A DNA stretch of 64,000 nucleotides. Source: Bacteroidetes bacterium UBA7662 (GTDB taxonomy: Bacteria; Bacteroidota; Bacteroidia; UBA7662). A model generated the notes under the pieces. It was given only the letters and a program-made list of their open reading frames with translations. It ran no database searches and had not been told where the DNA came from. Each line of letters opens with the position of its first letter. The first letter of the stretch is position 1. The stretch is from NCBI GenBank assembly GCA_002483345.1, contig DLHS01000005.1, forward strand, positions 173,947 to 237,946. Direction: 5' to 3'. Below, piece after piece: positions 25,300-34,688 of the stretch. The position numbers were made by a program, and so were the translations under genes.

Positions 25300-26892
25300 T
25301 TATTGAACAATAACTTTTTGCACCAGGCTGCTGGCACCTTCCACATGCAACAGATACATGCCTTTTTGAATGCCGGTCAGCTCGAGCGTAATTACCTGCT
25401 CTCCGCTGTTGAGCGAAACTGCTTCTTCCAGTACAATCCGGCCTTGCAAATCACGGAGCTGGAGGGTACGGATAGCACCTTCAGTAGCTTTGAGGCCAAT
25501 GCTGATACGATCGGTTGCCGGGTTAGGGTAAACGGCTTTTACCCGGATGGCATCTTCAGTAATGCTGGTAGCGATGATTGATCCGTTGATGGTGAAGTTG
25601 ATACCTTGCTGACTTGGATTGGCAGCATCGAGCACTACCGTTGAAACAGCTGAAGTCATACCAAACATTTCCACCCGCAGGTAGTAAGTGCCGAAGGGTA
25701 AATCACTGAGGTTGAAGCTGCCATCGGTATTGGTGTGAACCACCCGCAGGATATTGTCCATGCCGTCTTTGAGCTGAACGGGTATACCATGAACACCGCC
25801 GTTGCCAACAAATGGAAGGCCATTGAATACACCACCTCCAATGTTGCCGCCACCATTGCCTGTGGCTGTTGCAGCCTGTAAGGTGATATTGGCTGCACGT
25901 TGATTGTAAATAGGGTTGATGGAGAAAGGATAAGCTGACGACCAGGTTGTGGCGTTACCATAATAAGTAGGGACATAATTAGCAGCATGGCCGGTAAGCA
26001 GGGTAGCCAGAACTGTATAGGTACCGGCATTCGCAGGTGTGAAGTAGTAAAAACAGGTGCCCGCCGAATCAATGGCATAGGTGGTGTCGATAGGCGTCCA
26101 GGTATTACCGTTGATTTCCAAGAGGATAACACGCGCAGTGTCGACACCTGCTGCACGAGGGGAGTAGCCGCTCACAATGCCGGATATAAAGTAGGAAGGA
26201 TTGGTAGTCGAAGTCAACAGGGTTATGTTTTTACCATTGAGGAGAGCACCCGGGGTCATAACGATTGTTGTGGCCTGACTTTGATTGGTGGTCTGACCAA
26301 AATAAGTGGTCTGCCGTGTTGAGTAGTTAAGAGAGCCTGGAGTAAGGCTGGCTCTTACCATATAACTGCCTGCTACTGCCCTAAGACCGTAATAGATAAG
26401 GCCTGACTGTATGGTATCCCAACGGTAAATGGTTGTATCAACCACGACAGCGCCATTTCTGAGAGCCAGTAGTTCTATTTCGGCAGTATCGCCGGCTGCA
26501 ATCGGTGTTATCCAGCCATTAATCCAGCCTGGCCCGGTTGGCGGAGGGGTAGCCGGGAAGCAAGTAAGATTTAAGTTAAGGGTGCTGATATTGGGTGAGA
26601 AAAAGCCGGAAATAGTGTCCATGGTGCCACAGAGGGTCATCACGAGTACACTTCCCTGCAGATTGGTTCCGGGGAGCGTATACTGGTGCTGGTAAAACCC
26701 CGCCGTATCTGTATATACCGTGTCAAAATGATGAACCGGCAGAATTTGATTCAGAAGTATGTAAACTGCCTGATTCGATACGCCCACCTGAGAAGAGTTA
26801 CGTACATATCCCTGTACAGTAACTTGCTGTTGGGCAAAAAGTCCGGCATGTGCCAACAGGCCGAATACCAGGGTGAGTAATAGTTTTTTCAT
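25300..26892 (-). CDS. Secreted protein with T9SS type A C-terminal sorting domain
   Basis: A protein of 530 aa with a Sec signal peptide (MKKLLLTLVFGLLAHAGLFA, cut near AQQ). Several beta-sandwich-like segments follow, including a start resembling a carboxypeptidase-regulatory/CNA-B repeat (VQGYVRNSSQVGVSNQAVYI) and a later GSFNLSDLPFGTYYLRVEM. The last ~80 residues are the sorting domain: VYPNPATDRISI, LRDLQGRIV and GMYLLHVEG. Type IX secretion would carry it across the outer membrane. It lies upstream of, and on the same strand as, the sigma factor operon. Its own function is unknown. Confidence 0.85.
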   Translation of the reverse strand: MKKLLLTLVFGLLAHAGLFAQQQVTVQGYVRNSSQVGVSNQAVYILLNQILPVHHFDTVYTDTAGFYQHQYTLPGTNLQGSVLVMTLCGTMDTISGFFSPNISTLNLNLTCFPATPPPTGPGWINGWITPIAAGDTAEIELLALRNGAVVVDTTIYRWDTIQSGLIYYGLRAVAGSYMVRASLTPGSLNYSTRQTTYFGQTTNQSQATTIVMTPGALLNGKNITLLTSTTNPSYFISGIVSGYSPRAAGVDTARVILLEINGNTWTPIDTTYAIDSAGTCFYYFTPANAGTYTVLATLLTGHAANYVPTYYGNATTWSSAYPFSINPIYNQRAANITLQAATATGNGGGNIGGGVFNGLPFVGNGGVHGIPVQLKDGMDNILRVVHTNTDGSFNLSDLPFGTYYLRVEMFGMTSAVSTVVLDAANPSQQGINFTINGSIIATSITEDAIRVKAVYPNPATDRISIGLKATEGAIRTLQLRDLQGRIVLEEAVSLNSGEQVITLELTGIQKGMYLLHVEGASSLVQKVIVQ

Positions 26893-27264
26893 GAGTTTAA
26901 AAGTTTATACCCCTGTTACGCCGGGTATCAACCAATGGTTGGGTAATCTCCTTAAAAATAATAGTTATAGAACACGGATTTTTAAGATTAACATGATTTT
27001 CACCTGTATTTCCCGATGTGGCTTGTTTCTGAGACATCAGGATTTTGAGAGGCGAGATTTCGAGAGGAGATTTTCTCACCACTCTTTCCTGTTGCTTTTT
27101 AGCGTAGATTTTCTGTAGACATCGGGATTTCGGGAGGCGGGATTTCGAGTTTTTTCTCTACACGCTGATTTTATTTTAACATAGAGTAGGCTGTTTTTTG
27201 GAATACACAAAGGCCGTCTCCCTCTCGTCTCTCGTTTCTCGCCTCTCGAAATCTCAATATCTGC
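26893..27264. repeat. Gene-free 372-bp spacer with three CGAGAGG-type repeat copies
   Basis: The right part of the spacer holds three copies of the heptamer family: 27031-27070 (GAGACATCAGGA lead, then TGAGAGG and CGAGATT units), 27117-27149 (AGACATCGGGATTTCG lead) and, in opposite orientation, 27217-27249 (CTCTCGT, CTCTCGT, TTCTCGC, CTCTCGA in phase). The first ~100 bp next to 26892 are AT-rich and hold the leader of the T9SS gene. No reading frame here is convincing. Confidence 0.75.
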
Positions 27265-29355
27265 TCAATACCCCCCTGAATACCGCCTGACAAACCACTC
27301 GAAGGCCAGCAGGGACAGGATCAGTGCCAAAATCCAGCGTAGGTTAATCAGGTCGCTGATGCGCTGTTCATAGTAGCTGATAGCCGATAGTTTTTCTCCT
27401 GTTTTCAGTTTTTCCGCCAGGCCGGCCATTTCCTCCAGGCTTATCACCGCACCACCTGTTGCAGCGGCCATCTGCCTGAGCAGGCCGTGATCGGCACGGC
27501 TCTGAGCCTTTTCGAAATCAAGGGCAGCGATGCTGAAGGCACCTTCCGCTTTTTCAGTTTTGTTGTTGAAAGCAACGGTTGCAGTAAAACGATAATCACC
27601 CGGGGGCAGACCACCGGCATTCAGCCGGTACTTGTCACCGGATCTGCCAAAAGTGAATTTGTATTCGGCTCCTTCTGCGGCACGTATACTGAGATTTACA
27701 TCGGGTTCGGTTACCGCTTCGTAATTGGCATTGTACAGCTCTGCCTCAAACAACAACTCGTCCTGTTCCTGAAAAATGGTTCGCAGACTTTTAGCCCGGA
27801 AGTTGCGCTTATCGTCTTTGATGCCGACATAGGCGACGGTTTTGCGGATCAGGTCGCCCAAAGGATCACCGCTAATCCGGGCTTCTGCCTGTGCCAGTTT
27901 CCACCGCCAGATACCTTCACCAAGTGTATAGGCCAGGCGGGGGCGGCTGTTGGTGTTAAAGGCCCACAAGGGGAAATCAGCCTCCACAGCCCCGATGCGC
28001 TGTTTAAAGAGCGAGGTAAGGTTAATTGCCTGCCGGTATTCGCCAAACGGAGCCTCAAGCGGCGGGAAATCGCTGAATTGTTTCACGGCCGCTGCATCCA
28101 GCGTAAACAACTCGAAACCGGGTTGAACGCTGGCCGTGACTTTGTTGGTAGCCCCCGATCGGGAGGTAATCTGTAATTGCGCCTGGAGTCTGTTGAAGGC
28201 AGTCAGGCTGGTCTGGCTGCCGGTGATATGCCAGCAAGGCCAGTTTTTTTGTTGCAGCAAGGCCATCCAGGGAGATGAGGCGGTTGTCTGGGTGGGGAAT
28301 TGGTGGAGGATGACCAAATCAGGATCCTCTTCCAGTTTGAGCGGATCACGGGCAAAACGCAAATCGACTTTGTATTGCGGGGCACTTTCCAATGCCTGGC
28401 GGATGGCGGTGATATCGGGATGCGGACTGGCCGCAAGAAGCAATACGCGGGTCTGGTCATCGATTACCTCTGCATACAACTCTCGTTTATTATTGGCCGG
28501 AACCACATCTTTCCCCAGCTCGCTCAACACCACCTGGTAACGGCGGATACCGGCTTTGTCGGCAGTAGCAGTGAAGCTGATTTCATCAAATTGCCGGTCT
28601 TGTCGGATTTGCCAGGATTGTTTTTCTACCAGCCTCTTTTGTCCGTCTGTAATATCATACAGACTGACATTTGCTTTTTGTCCGGCCATGAGGCTGGCTT
28701 CGAGGCTTACCAGTACCGGAAAAGGCCTTCCTTTGAACACCAGGTTATTTGCACGGATTTCTTTGATGGCAGCATCCCGCTGTTCAGTGGTATCACCCAA
28801 CGCGACGATGTAAACAGGCACCTGTAGTTGCTCCGCGGTATACAAGGGATTGGTGCCCCGGTTGTAAATGCCATCAGTGGCTATCACAATACCTGCCAGG
28901 TGCTGGTTGCCAAAACGATTGCCTATCTCCCCGAACAATTTGCTCAGGTCAGTGGCTCCTTCGCTATAATCAGCCGTCAGGCCATCACTCACCTGGTTGC
29001 CGAACTTCAGCAGTTTGAGTTTGGTTTCGCTGGCGGCAGCAGACTGTAAAACCTCCCAGCCTTTTTCCAAAGCCTCTCTTTTGGCGGCAGGAATGGCTGA
29101 CATGGAACTACTGTTGTCGTTGGCGAGCACCAACAGTGGTTTTTCGGTTATCTTCTCTTCTGTTTTGAGGTAGGGATTAAAAAGCAAGAGTACAATCAAG
29201 GCCACGGCTATGGCCCGGAAGGCGGTAGCCACCCATTTCCAGCGAAGGTGAGGGTAGGGTAGCGGGTCTTTGTAATAGAGGATGGCAGCGTAGGCTACAC
29301 CCGCGAGCAGACTCAAAACCCAATACCAGCCCGAGACTGTTGCGATTATTTCCAT
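27265..29355 (-). CDS. Membrane-anchored VWA-like protein
   Basis: A protein of 696 aa. Two N-terminal transmembrane helices (about residues 8-27 and 43-62, FRAIAVALIVLLLFNPYL) precede a von Willebrand factor A-like domain with a MIDAS-type motif NDNSSSM and a later IVIATDGIYNRG. A middle region resembles a glutamine amidotransferase-like fold (VDLRFARDPLKLEEDPDLVI), and a C-terminal helix (INLRWILALILSLLAFEWF) precedes the end RRYSGGY. This BatA-like or DUF-type architecture is common in Bacteroidota and planctomycetes. VWA domains bind metal and mediate protein contacts; the partner is unknown. It starts 31 bp after the fabG stop. Confidence 0.75.
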   Translation of the reverse strand: MEIIATVSGWYWVLSLLAGVAYAAILYYKDPLPYPHLRWKWVATAFRAIAVALIVLLLFNPYLKTEEKITEKPLLVLANDNSSSMSAIPAAKREALEKGWEVLQSAAASETKLKLLKFGNQVSDGLTADYSEGATDLSKLFGEIGNRFGNQHLAGIVIATDGIYNRGTNPLYTAEQLQVPVYIVALGDTTEQRDAAIKEIRANNLVFKGRPFPVLVSLEASLMAGQKANVSLYDITDGQKRLVEKQSWQIRQDRQFDEISFTATADKAGIRRYQVVLSELGKDVVPANNKRELYAEVIDDQTRVLLLAASPHPDITAIRQALESAPQYKVDLRFARDPLKLEEDPDLVILHQFPTQTTASSPWMALLQQKNWPCWHITGSQTSLTAFNRLQAQLQITSRSGATNKVTASVQPGFELFTLDAAAVKQFSDFPPLEAPFGEYRQAINLTSLFKQRIGAVEADFPLWAFNTNSRPRLAYTLGEGIWRWKLAQAEARISGDPLGDLIRKTVAYVGIKDDKRNFRAKSLRTIFQEQDELLFEAELYNANYEAVTEPDVNLSIRAAEGAEYKFTFGRSGDKYRLNAGGLPPGDYRFTATVAFNNKTEKAEGAFSIAALDFEKAQSRADHGLLRQMAAATGGAVISLEEMAGLAEKLKTGEKLSAISYYEQRISDLINLRWILALILSLLAFEWFVRRYSGGY

Positions 29356-29385
29356 GTTTTGTCTGAGAACGAGGAGCTTTCGTTT

Positions 29386-30132
29386 TTACATCTGAAGACC
29401 GCCGCATACGTTGATTACCTGTCCGGTAATGTAACGGCTGCGGTCGCTTGCCAGATAAACGGTTAAATCGGCCACATCGTCTGTGGTGCCGGGACGACCC
29501 AGCGGTATCATTTTGTTCCACTCTTCAATGACTTTGGCATCGAGGGCATCGGTCATCTCTGTCTGGATGAAACCCGGGGCAATGGCATTGCAGCGGATGT
29601 TGCGGGAACCGAATTCTTTGGCAATGGCCTGGGTAAAGCCGATAACCCCTGCTTTCGAAGCAGAATAGTTGGCCTGACCGGCATTGCCGTCGCGACCTAC
29701 CACGGAGCTCATGTTGATGATACTGCCCTTGCGCTGTTTCATGAGGTGGCGGGCAGCATGTTTGGTGATGTTGTAGACCGATTTCAGGTTGGTTTCTATC
29801 ACGGCATCCCACTGTTCTTCGCTCATGCGGAGGAGCAGACCATCTTTGGTGATACCGGCGTTGTTGACGATTACTTCGAGATCGCCGAAATCGGCCAGGA
29901 TGTCGCTGATGAGTTTTTCGGCTTCGGCATAGTTGCCGGCATCCGATTTATAGCCTTTGGCACGCACACCGGCAGCCTGCAGCTCGGCTTCGAGGGCACG
30001 GGCTTTTTCTTCTGAAGAAAGATAAGTGAAGGCGATGTCGGCGCCTTCGGCGGCGAACATGCGGGCGATGCCGAGACCAATACCTCTGGACGCGCCGGTA
30101 ATCAGCGCAACTTTTCCGGCCAGATTTTTCAT
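29386..30132 (-). CDS. fabG: 3-oxoacyl-[acyl-carrier-protein] reductase
   Basis: A protein of 248 aa starting MKNLAGKVALITGASRGIGL. It is a short-chain dehydrogenase that reduces 3-oxoacyl-ACP with NADPH in fatty acid elongation. Seen are the cofactor loop TGASRGIG, NNAGITKDGLLLRM, catalytic Ser in INMSSVVGRDGNAGQ and the YxxxK pair in NYSASK, ending YITGQVINVCGGLQM. A TTG 21 bp upstream is in frame but overlaps the -7 promoter element TATCTTTG, so the ATG at 30132 is chosen. Confidence 0.93.
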   Translation of the reverse strand: MKNLAGKVALITGASRGIGLGIARMFAAEGADIAFTYLSSEEKARALEAELQAAGVRAKGYKSDAGNYAEAEKLISDILADFGDLEVIVNNAGITKDGLLLRMSEEQWDAVIETNLKSVYNITKHAARHLMKQRKGSIINMSSVVGRDGNAGQANYSASKAGVIGFTQAIAKEFGSRNIRCNAIAPGFIQTEMTDALDAKVIEEWNKMIPLGRPGTTDDVADLTVYLASDRSRYITGQVINVCGGLQM

Positions 30133-30150
30133 AAAAACGGGTTTATCTGC

Positions 30151-30158
30151 CAAAGATA
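30151..30158 (-). promoter_or_regulatory. -7 promoter element of fabG
   Basis: TATCTTTG on the minus strand matches TAnnTTTG. Transcription would begin near 30145, about 13 nt before the ATG at 30132. The -33 element is weak. Confidence 0.6.
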
Positions 30159-30197
30159 ATATTTATCCGAAAGGGAGGAGGCCGGATGTCCCTGTCT

Positions 30198-30806
30198 TTA
30201 CAAGGAAAGCCGTTCAAGCTGTTTCCGCAAGCGTCGCAGATGCAGCTTTTTCAGGGGTTCGCGGTGTTGCCGGGCGTAATTTGTGAAGAAGCTATGGTTT
30301 TCCAGGAAATGAATCTGCAGTCCGAGCCATTGTGCCGGCCCCATGGCCGGATTCAGTGCCTGCAGCTCGTCGCGAAGCTGGTTGGCAGGACCGTCGTAAT
30401 CTTCGGTGCCCAGATAATCCAGGTCGGCATCGCACAGCACCTGCGCCATCAGGTCGCGGGGCGACTGCGGGATTTTGGTAGCCATGATCATTTCACAAAT
30501 ATGTTCAATATCCGTTGCCGGGAAATCATACTTCGGCAGTTGCAGGCGCACGATTTCACAACTTTTCTGCTCATGATCTTTGGCCCCCTCCAGAAAACCG
30601 CTGTCGTGAAAAAGGGCGGCGACTTTGACGAGGGCGACCTGCTCGGCATCCAGAGCTTCATAAGTGCCAATAAACTCTACCCGCTCTATCACAGAAAGCA
30701 CATGATGGATGCTGTGGTATTGCAGTTCGGGTTTGAGACCCTTTTCGAGTATATCAAGCCAGATGGGTGCGATAAGCGCAAAACGCTGAGCGATGGATGT
30801 ATGCAT
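30198..30806 (-). CDS. HD-domain metal-dependent phosphohydrolase
   Basis: A protein of 202 aa. The HD-superfamily metal ligands are visible: His in QYHSIHHVLSV, the HD pair in AALFHDSGF, and Asp in VLCDADLDYLG. There is no signal peptide, so it acts in the cytoplasm. HD proteins cleave phosphomonoesters or cyclic nucleotides; the substrate cannot be read from sequence. It lies 59 bp downstream of two adenylate cyclase genes on the same strand, so a role in removing cAMP is possible but unproven. Confidence 0.75.
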   Translation of the reverse strand: MHTSIAQRFALIAPIWLDILEKGLKPELQYHSIHHVLSVIERVEFIGTYEALDAEQVALVKVAALFHDSGFLEGAKDHEQKSCEIVRLQLPKYDFPATDIEHICEMIMATKIPQSPRDLMAQVLCDADLDYLGTEDYDGPANQLRDELQALNPAMGPAQWLGLQIHFLENHSFFTNYARQHREPLKKLHLRRLRKQLERLSL

Positions 30807-30865
30807 GGTTCAAAAAAAGTCAGTAGCAGTGAAAGTCGGTTGTCCTGATGTTGCAAGCTTTTTCA

Positions 30866-32806
30866 TCATAAACGACCTCCCTCCACAAAATACATATCTA
30901 TTTCGCCTTTATTTTTGGCGTTTATTTTTCCGCGATGGACGCAGTTAAAATCATCCTTCACTAACTGAAAGGTGGTTTCTGAAATATTGATTTTTCCTGC
31001 TTCGCTGCTTTGCTCCATGCGGGCGGCGGTGTTTACCGTATCGCCCCAGATATCATAGGCGAATTTTTTCACGCCCACGATGCCTGCAACAACCGGCCCT
31101 GAATGTATGCCGATCCTAATCTGAAACCGGCCGCCATTCTGGTGGATGTGTTGCTGAATATCCAGGGCAGCCTTTACAATCCGTTGTGCATGGTCGGCGG
31201 TTTCATGGGGAAGACCAGCCACGGCGAGATAGGCATCGCCAATGGTCTTAATCTTTTCCAATCCGTGTTTTTCCATGATGTTATCGAAGACGGTGAAGTT
31301 TTTATGGATTTCCTGAACCAGTTCGGCAGGGGAGAGCAACTGGCTGATGCCGGTGAAATTGACGAAATCAGTAAAAAGAACGGTTACATGATTATACTGT
31401 TTTGCTTCTGACGATCCGGTTTGTTTTAATTCGTTGGCCACATCAACAGGCAGGATATTGAGTAACAGTTCATCGCTGCGTTTTTTCCCTTTCGCTATTT
31501 TGTTGCGTTGTCTGAAAAACACACCAGCGAAGAGCAGTACTACCGCAAAACCACCTATGAAGCTGTTGCGAACCAATTTTTGCTGTTGCAACTCCTGCTT
31601 CAGTACCGCATCTTTTTTGTCCTGCGCTGCCCTGGCGACAGCTTCTTTTTTTTCAAAGTCATAAGTCATTTTTTCTCTGAAAGAACTCTCCCGGTTTGAT
31701 TCATTGTCTAGGCTGTCGCGGTAGAGGTTAAATAACTTTTCATGGTAAAAGGCTGCTTTCCAATTTCCTGTCGCGCTGTCTAACTGTGCCAGAGAGGCGT
31801 AACTGTCCTTGATGGTTTCCAGGTTGCCGATTTCGAGGGCAATAGCGAGTCCCTGTCCGAGATAATGTCTGGCTTCCGGGTAGTTTTTCAGTTTGACATA
31901 ATTATCGCCCAGATTAGTGTTGTAAAGCGCCAGGGTTTCCTTATTCCCATGAGATTCGGCTATCTGCAGTGCAGCCTGATAATGTTTCAGGGCAGCCTTG
32001 TAATTTCCCTGATAATAGTAGGCAATGGCTTTGCTGGTATGGGCCGAGGCAATGCCCGTTTTGTAATCTAAATCCTGAAATATTCTGGCAGCGAAATCAA
32101 AATTCCGGAAAGCGTCATCGTATTTCTGCTGTTTAACGTAAATCGAACCTATGTTCAGCCGGGAGCCGGCCAGACTGACCGAGTCCTTCAGGGCTTCCTG
32201 TATCTCCAAAGCACGCTGAAAGTTTTTGAGGGCTTCTTCCTGATTTCCGAGTAGGATATAAAGGCTACCCAGATTGGTATAATTGATGGAAATCCATGAT
32301 TTATTGCCGATCTTTTCATTGACCCTGAGCGCCTGATAGAAATTTTTAATCGCCTCCTCATAATTCCCCAGGCTCATGTAAATTCTGCCCGTATTGTTGT
32401 AGGCACCGGCAATACCGCGCTGGAAGTCGATTTCTCGGTAAATCTCAATGGCTATGAACTGATGTTTTAAAGCACTCGGATAATCACCCGTACTGCTGAA
32501 GGCTAAACCCAATAAATTCTGTGCGTTACCTTCTCCCTTGCGGAATCTGATTTGGCGGGAGAGTTTCAGGGCTTCCCGTGCACTTATTTCTGTCATTTCC
32601 GGGCTGCCGTTCTGCATCTGCGCCCACCCCAGGGCAACCAGCGTATTAACCCTTTGGGAATCGCCCAGGCAGGGGACATCACAAGCCGGTTGGAGATTTT
32701 TCAGGGCAAATGTCAGGGAGTCAAGGACAGGTTCCTGGGCAAAGCTGTTCATACTGCCGAAAACCAATACCGCCAGGACGAAAATACGTCTTTTTATACC
32801 CTTCAT
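30866..32806 (-). CDS. TPR-adenylate cyclase (class III), second of a tandem pair
   Basis: A protein of 646 aa from the ATG at 32806; an in-frame ATG at 32815 overlapping the upstream stop is an alternative. Order: signal peptide (IFVLAVLVFGSMNSFA), about eight TPR-type repeats in the periplasm (e.g. NTGRIYMSLGNYEEAIKNFY), a transmembrane helix (SFIGGFAVVLLFAGVFF), a short linker and a class III cyclase domain over the last 176 residues. Catalytic residues are present: metal Asp480 (LFTDFVNFT) and Asp524 (IGDAY), adenine-specifying Lys520 and Asp585 (AYDIWGD), and Asn592/Arg596 (VNTAARM). It should make cAMP in response to a periplasmic cue. Confidence 0.88.
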   Translation of the reverse strand: MKGIKRRIFVLAVLVFGSMNSFAQEPVLDSLTFALKNLQPACDVPCLGDSQRVNTLVALGWAQMQNGSPEMTEISAREALKLSRQIRFRKGEGNAQNLLGLAFSSTGDYPSALKHQFIAIEIYREIDFQRGIAGAYNNTGRIYMSLGNYEEAIKNFYQALRVNEKIGNKSWISINYTNLGSLYILLGNQEEALKNFQRALEIQEALKDSVSLAGSRLNIGSIYVKQQKYDDAFRNFDFAARIFQDLDYKTGIASAHTSKAIAYYYQGNYKAALKHYQAALQIAESHGNKETLALYNTNLGDNYVKLKNYPEARHYLGQGLAIALEIGNLETIKDSYASLAQLDSATGNWKAAFYHEKLFNLYRDSLDNESNRESSFREKMTYDFEKKEAVARAAQDKKDAVLKQELQQQKLVRNSFIGGFAVVLLFAGVFFRQRNKIAKGKKRSDELLLNILPVDVANELKQTGSSEAKQYNHVTVLFTDFVNFTGISQLLSPAELVQEIHKNFTVFDNIMEKHGLEKIKTIGDAYLAVAGLPHETADHAQRIVKAALDIQQHIHQNGGRFQIRIGIHSGPVVAGIVGVKKFAYDIWGDTVNTAARMEQSSEAGKINISETTFQLVKDDFNCVHRGKINAKNKGEIDMYFVEGGRL

Positions 32807-32807
32807 T

Positions 32808-34685
32808 TTAGTCATGAGCAAGGGTAAGCGTATCAACAAAATACATATCTATCTCCCCCTTGTTTTTGGCTTCGATTTTACCTCTGTAGGTACAGGGGAA
32901 ATTACTTTTTACAAGACTGTAGGTGCTGCCGCTGATGTTGATTTTACCGGCTTCTGAATGTTGTTCCATCCGGGCAGCCGTATTTACGGTATCTCCCCAG
33001 ATGTCGTAGGCATATTTTTTCACCCCAACGATACCAGCTACCACCGGGCCTGAATTGATGCCCACCCTGACGCGGAAGGGACTTCCACTGCCTTCGATAA
33101 AGCTGCAGATTTCGAGGGCCGCCAGAATCACCTGCCTGGCATGCGCTTCTGTTTCCTGCGGCATACCGCAAACGGCCAGGTAAGCATCACCGATGGTTTT
33201 GATTTTTTCGAGTCCGTATTTTTCCATGATGGCATCGAAAGCCGTGAAATTTTTATGGATTTCGGCCACCAGTTCAGTAGGGGAGAGCCGTTCGCTGATG
33301 CCGGTGAAATTCACAAAATCGGTAAACAGCACCGTAACATTGTTGTATAGTTTGGCTTCGGCACCACCCGTGGCTTTGAGTTCTTCGGCAACCTCTGCCG
33401 GCAATATGTTCAGCAACAGTTTATTGCTGCGGTTCCGGGCTTTCCTGAGCCTGTTGCGTTGAAACACCAGCACTATCGAAATCAGCAATAAACCAATTGA
33501 ACCGCCGATTAACAGGTTGCGTTGCCGTTGCCGTGCCTGAAACCGTGTTTGCAGCAGGTTCAGCTGGGTCTCTTTTTGAGCTGTCTTGTATTTGGTTTCC
33601 ATTTCGCTGATGCTGGCGATTTTTTCTGTTGTCAGCAGCGAATCTCTTAAACTGGAATGCATCAGCCGGATGCGATAGGCTGTCTCAAAGTCGCCACCGA
33701 GAGCGTATGCCTTAGACAGGAGGTCGTAACCGGCAGCTGTTCTGTTCAATTCACCCAGCACCCTGCTTTGTCTGACCGCCTGCTCCAGGTAGGCAACAGC
33801 ACTATCTGTCTGCCCAAGGGAAAGATAGAGGTCGCCGATATTGTAGCTGACATTAGCAGCTTCGCTGGCCATATCAAAACGGACATACTCAGCCAAGGCG
33901 AGCCCATAGTATTTCAGAGCGGTACCGGTCGCATGCAGACTGGCATAACAGAGGGCGATATTGTTGAGGTTTTGAGCTGTGGTAATCACATTCTTTTCGA
34001 TCCGGCTGACAGAATCCACCAATAGGTAATAGCGGAGTGCCAGATCATGATTCCCTTGTTTGTACCGCACATTGCCAATACCCATCCAGGCCGAAAGCAG
34101 CCCGTCTGAGCTTTCGAGTGCTTTAGCTATCCGGATGGCGTACTCATAGTTGTACACAGCCGCTTCCGGCTCCTGATAGGTGTCTTTCAGATCGCCCAGG
34201 GTGGTGTATATCAGGATGAGGGTGGCTGAATCTCCGGCCAGCTCACTGTAGCGGATGGCGTCGAACAACACCCGGAAGGCTGAATCCTCCTGCCCTTTGG
34301 CCTCGTAGATGTAACCCAGTAATACGCATGCTCCGGCCGCGCCTTTAAACTGCCCGTCCGCTATATCAATGCTTAATGCTTCCCGGATGTAGGGCAATGC
34401 GGCGTCGTTTTCGCCACGGGTCATCAGTACTGAGCCAATACGCACATATGCACCGCGTATACCCGGCCGGTAATGAAGTTTTTCTGAAATCCGCAAAGCA
34501 TCTCTGGCAAGCAACTCGCAGGAATCCGGATCGATGCGCTGCAGGGCAGTGGATTGCTTCAGCAATTGCTTCACATAGACAGTATCCGAAGCTCCGGCAA
34601 AAAGCGGATGCGAACATAAACAAAGGCTGCCCGACAACAGTAAAAAAAGAAAGAAACTGCCGACGGCGGATTTCAGAACATGCAC
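32808..34685 (-). CDS. TPR-adenylate cyclase (class III), first of a tandem pair
   Basis: A protein of 625 aa and a paralogue of the next gene. A signal peptide (SFFLFLLLSGSLCLC) leads a periplasmic TPR region (e.g. LLGYIYEAKGQEDSAFRVLF), then a transmembrane helix (LLIGGSIGLLLISIVLVF) and a cyclase domain with LFTDFVNFTGIS, KIKTIGDAYLAV, KKYAYDIWGDTVNTAARM. All metal, adenine-selecting (Lys, Asp) and transition-state (Asn, Arg) residues are intact. It begins 3 bp after an unknown gene and ends next to the second cyclase start, so the three genes form one operon. Confidence 0.88.
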   Translation of the reverse strand: MHVLKSAVGSFFLFLLLSGSLCLCSHPLFAGASDTVYVKQLLKQSTALQRIDPDSCELLARDALRISEKLHYRPGIRGAYVRIGSVLMTRGENDAALPYIREALSIDIADGQFKGAAGACVLLGYIYEAKGQEDSAFRVLFDAIRYSELAGDSATLILIYTTLGDLKDTYQEPEAAVYNYEYAIRIAKALESSDGLLSAWMGIGNVRYKQGNHDLALRYYLLVDSVSRIEKNVITTAQNLNNIALCYASLHATGTALKYYGLALAEYVRFDMASEAANVSYNIGDLYLSLGQTDSAVAYLEQAVRQSRVLGELNRTAAGYDLLSKAYALGGDFETAYRIRLMHSSLRDSLLTTEKIASISEMETKYKTAQKETQLNLLQTRFQARQRQRNLLIGGSIGLLLISIVLVFQRNRLRKARNRSNKLLLNILPAEVAEELKATGGAEAKLYNNVTVLFTDFVNFTGISERLSPTELVAEIHKNFTAFDAIMEKYGLEKIKTIGDAYLAVCGMPQETEAHARQVILAALEICSFIEGSGSPFRVRVGINSGPVVAGIVGVKKYAYDIWGDTVNTAARMEQHSEAGKINISGSTYSLVKSNFPCTYRGKIEAKNKGEIDMYFVDTLTLAHD

Positions 34686-34688
34686 CTG

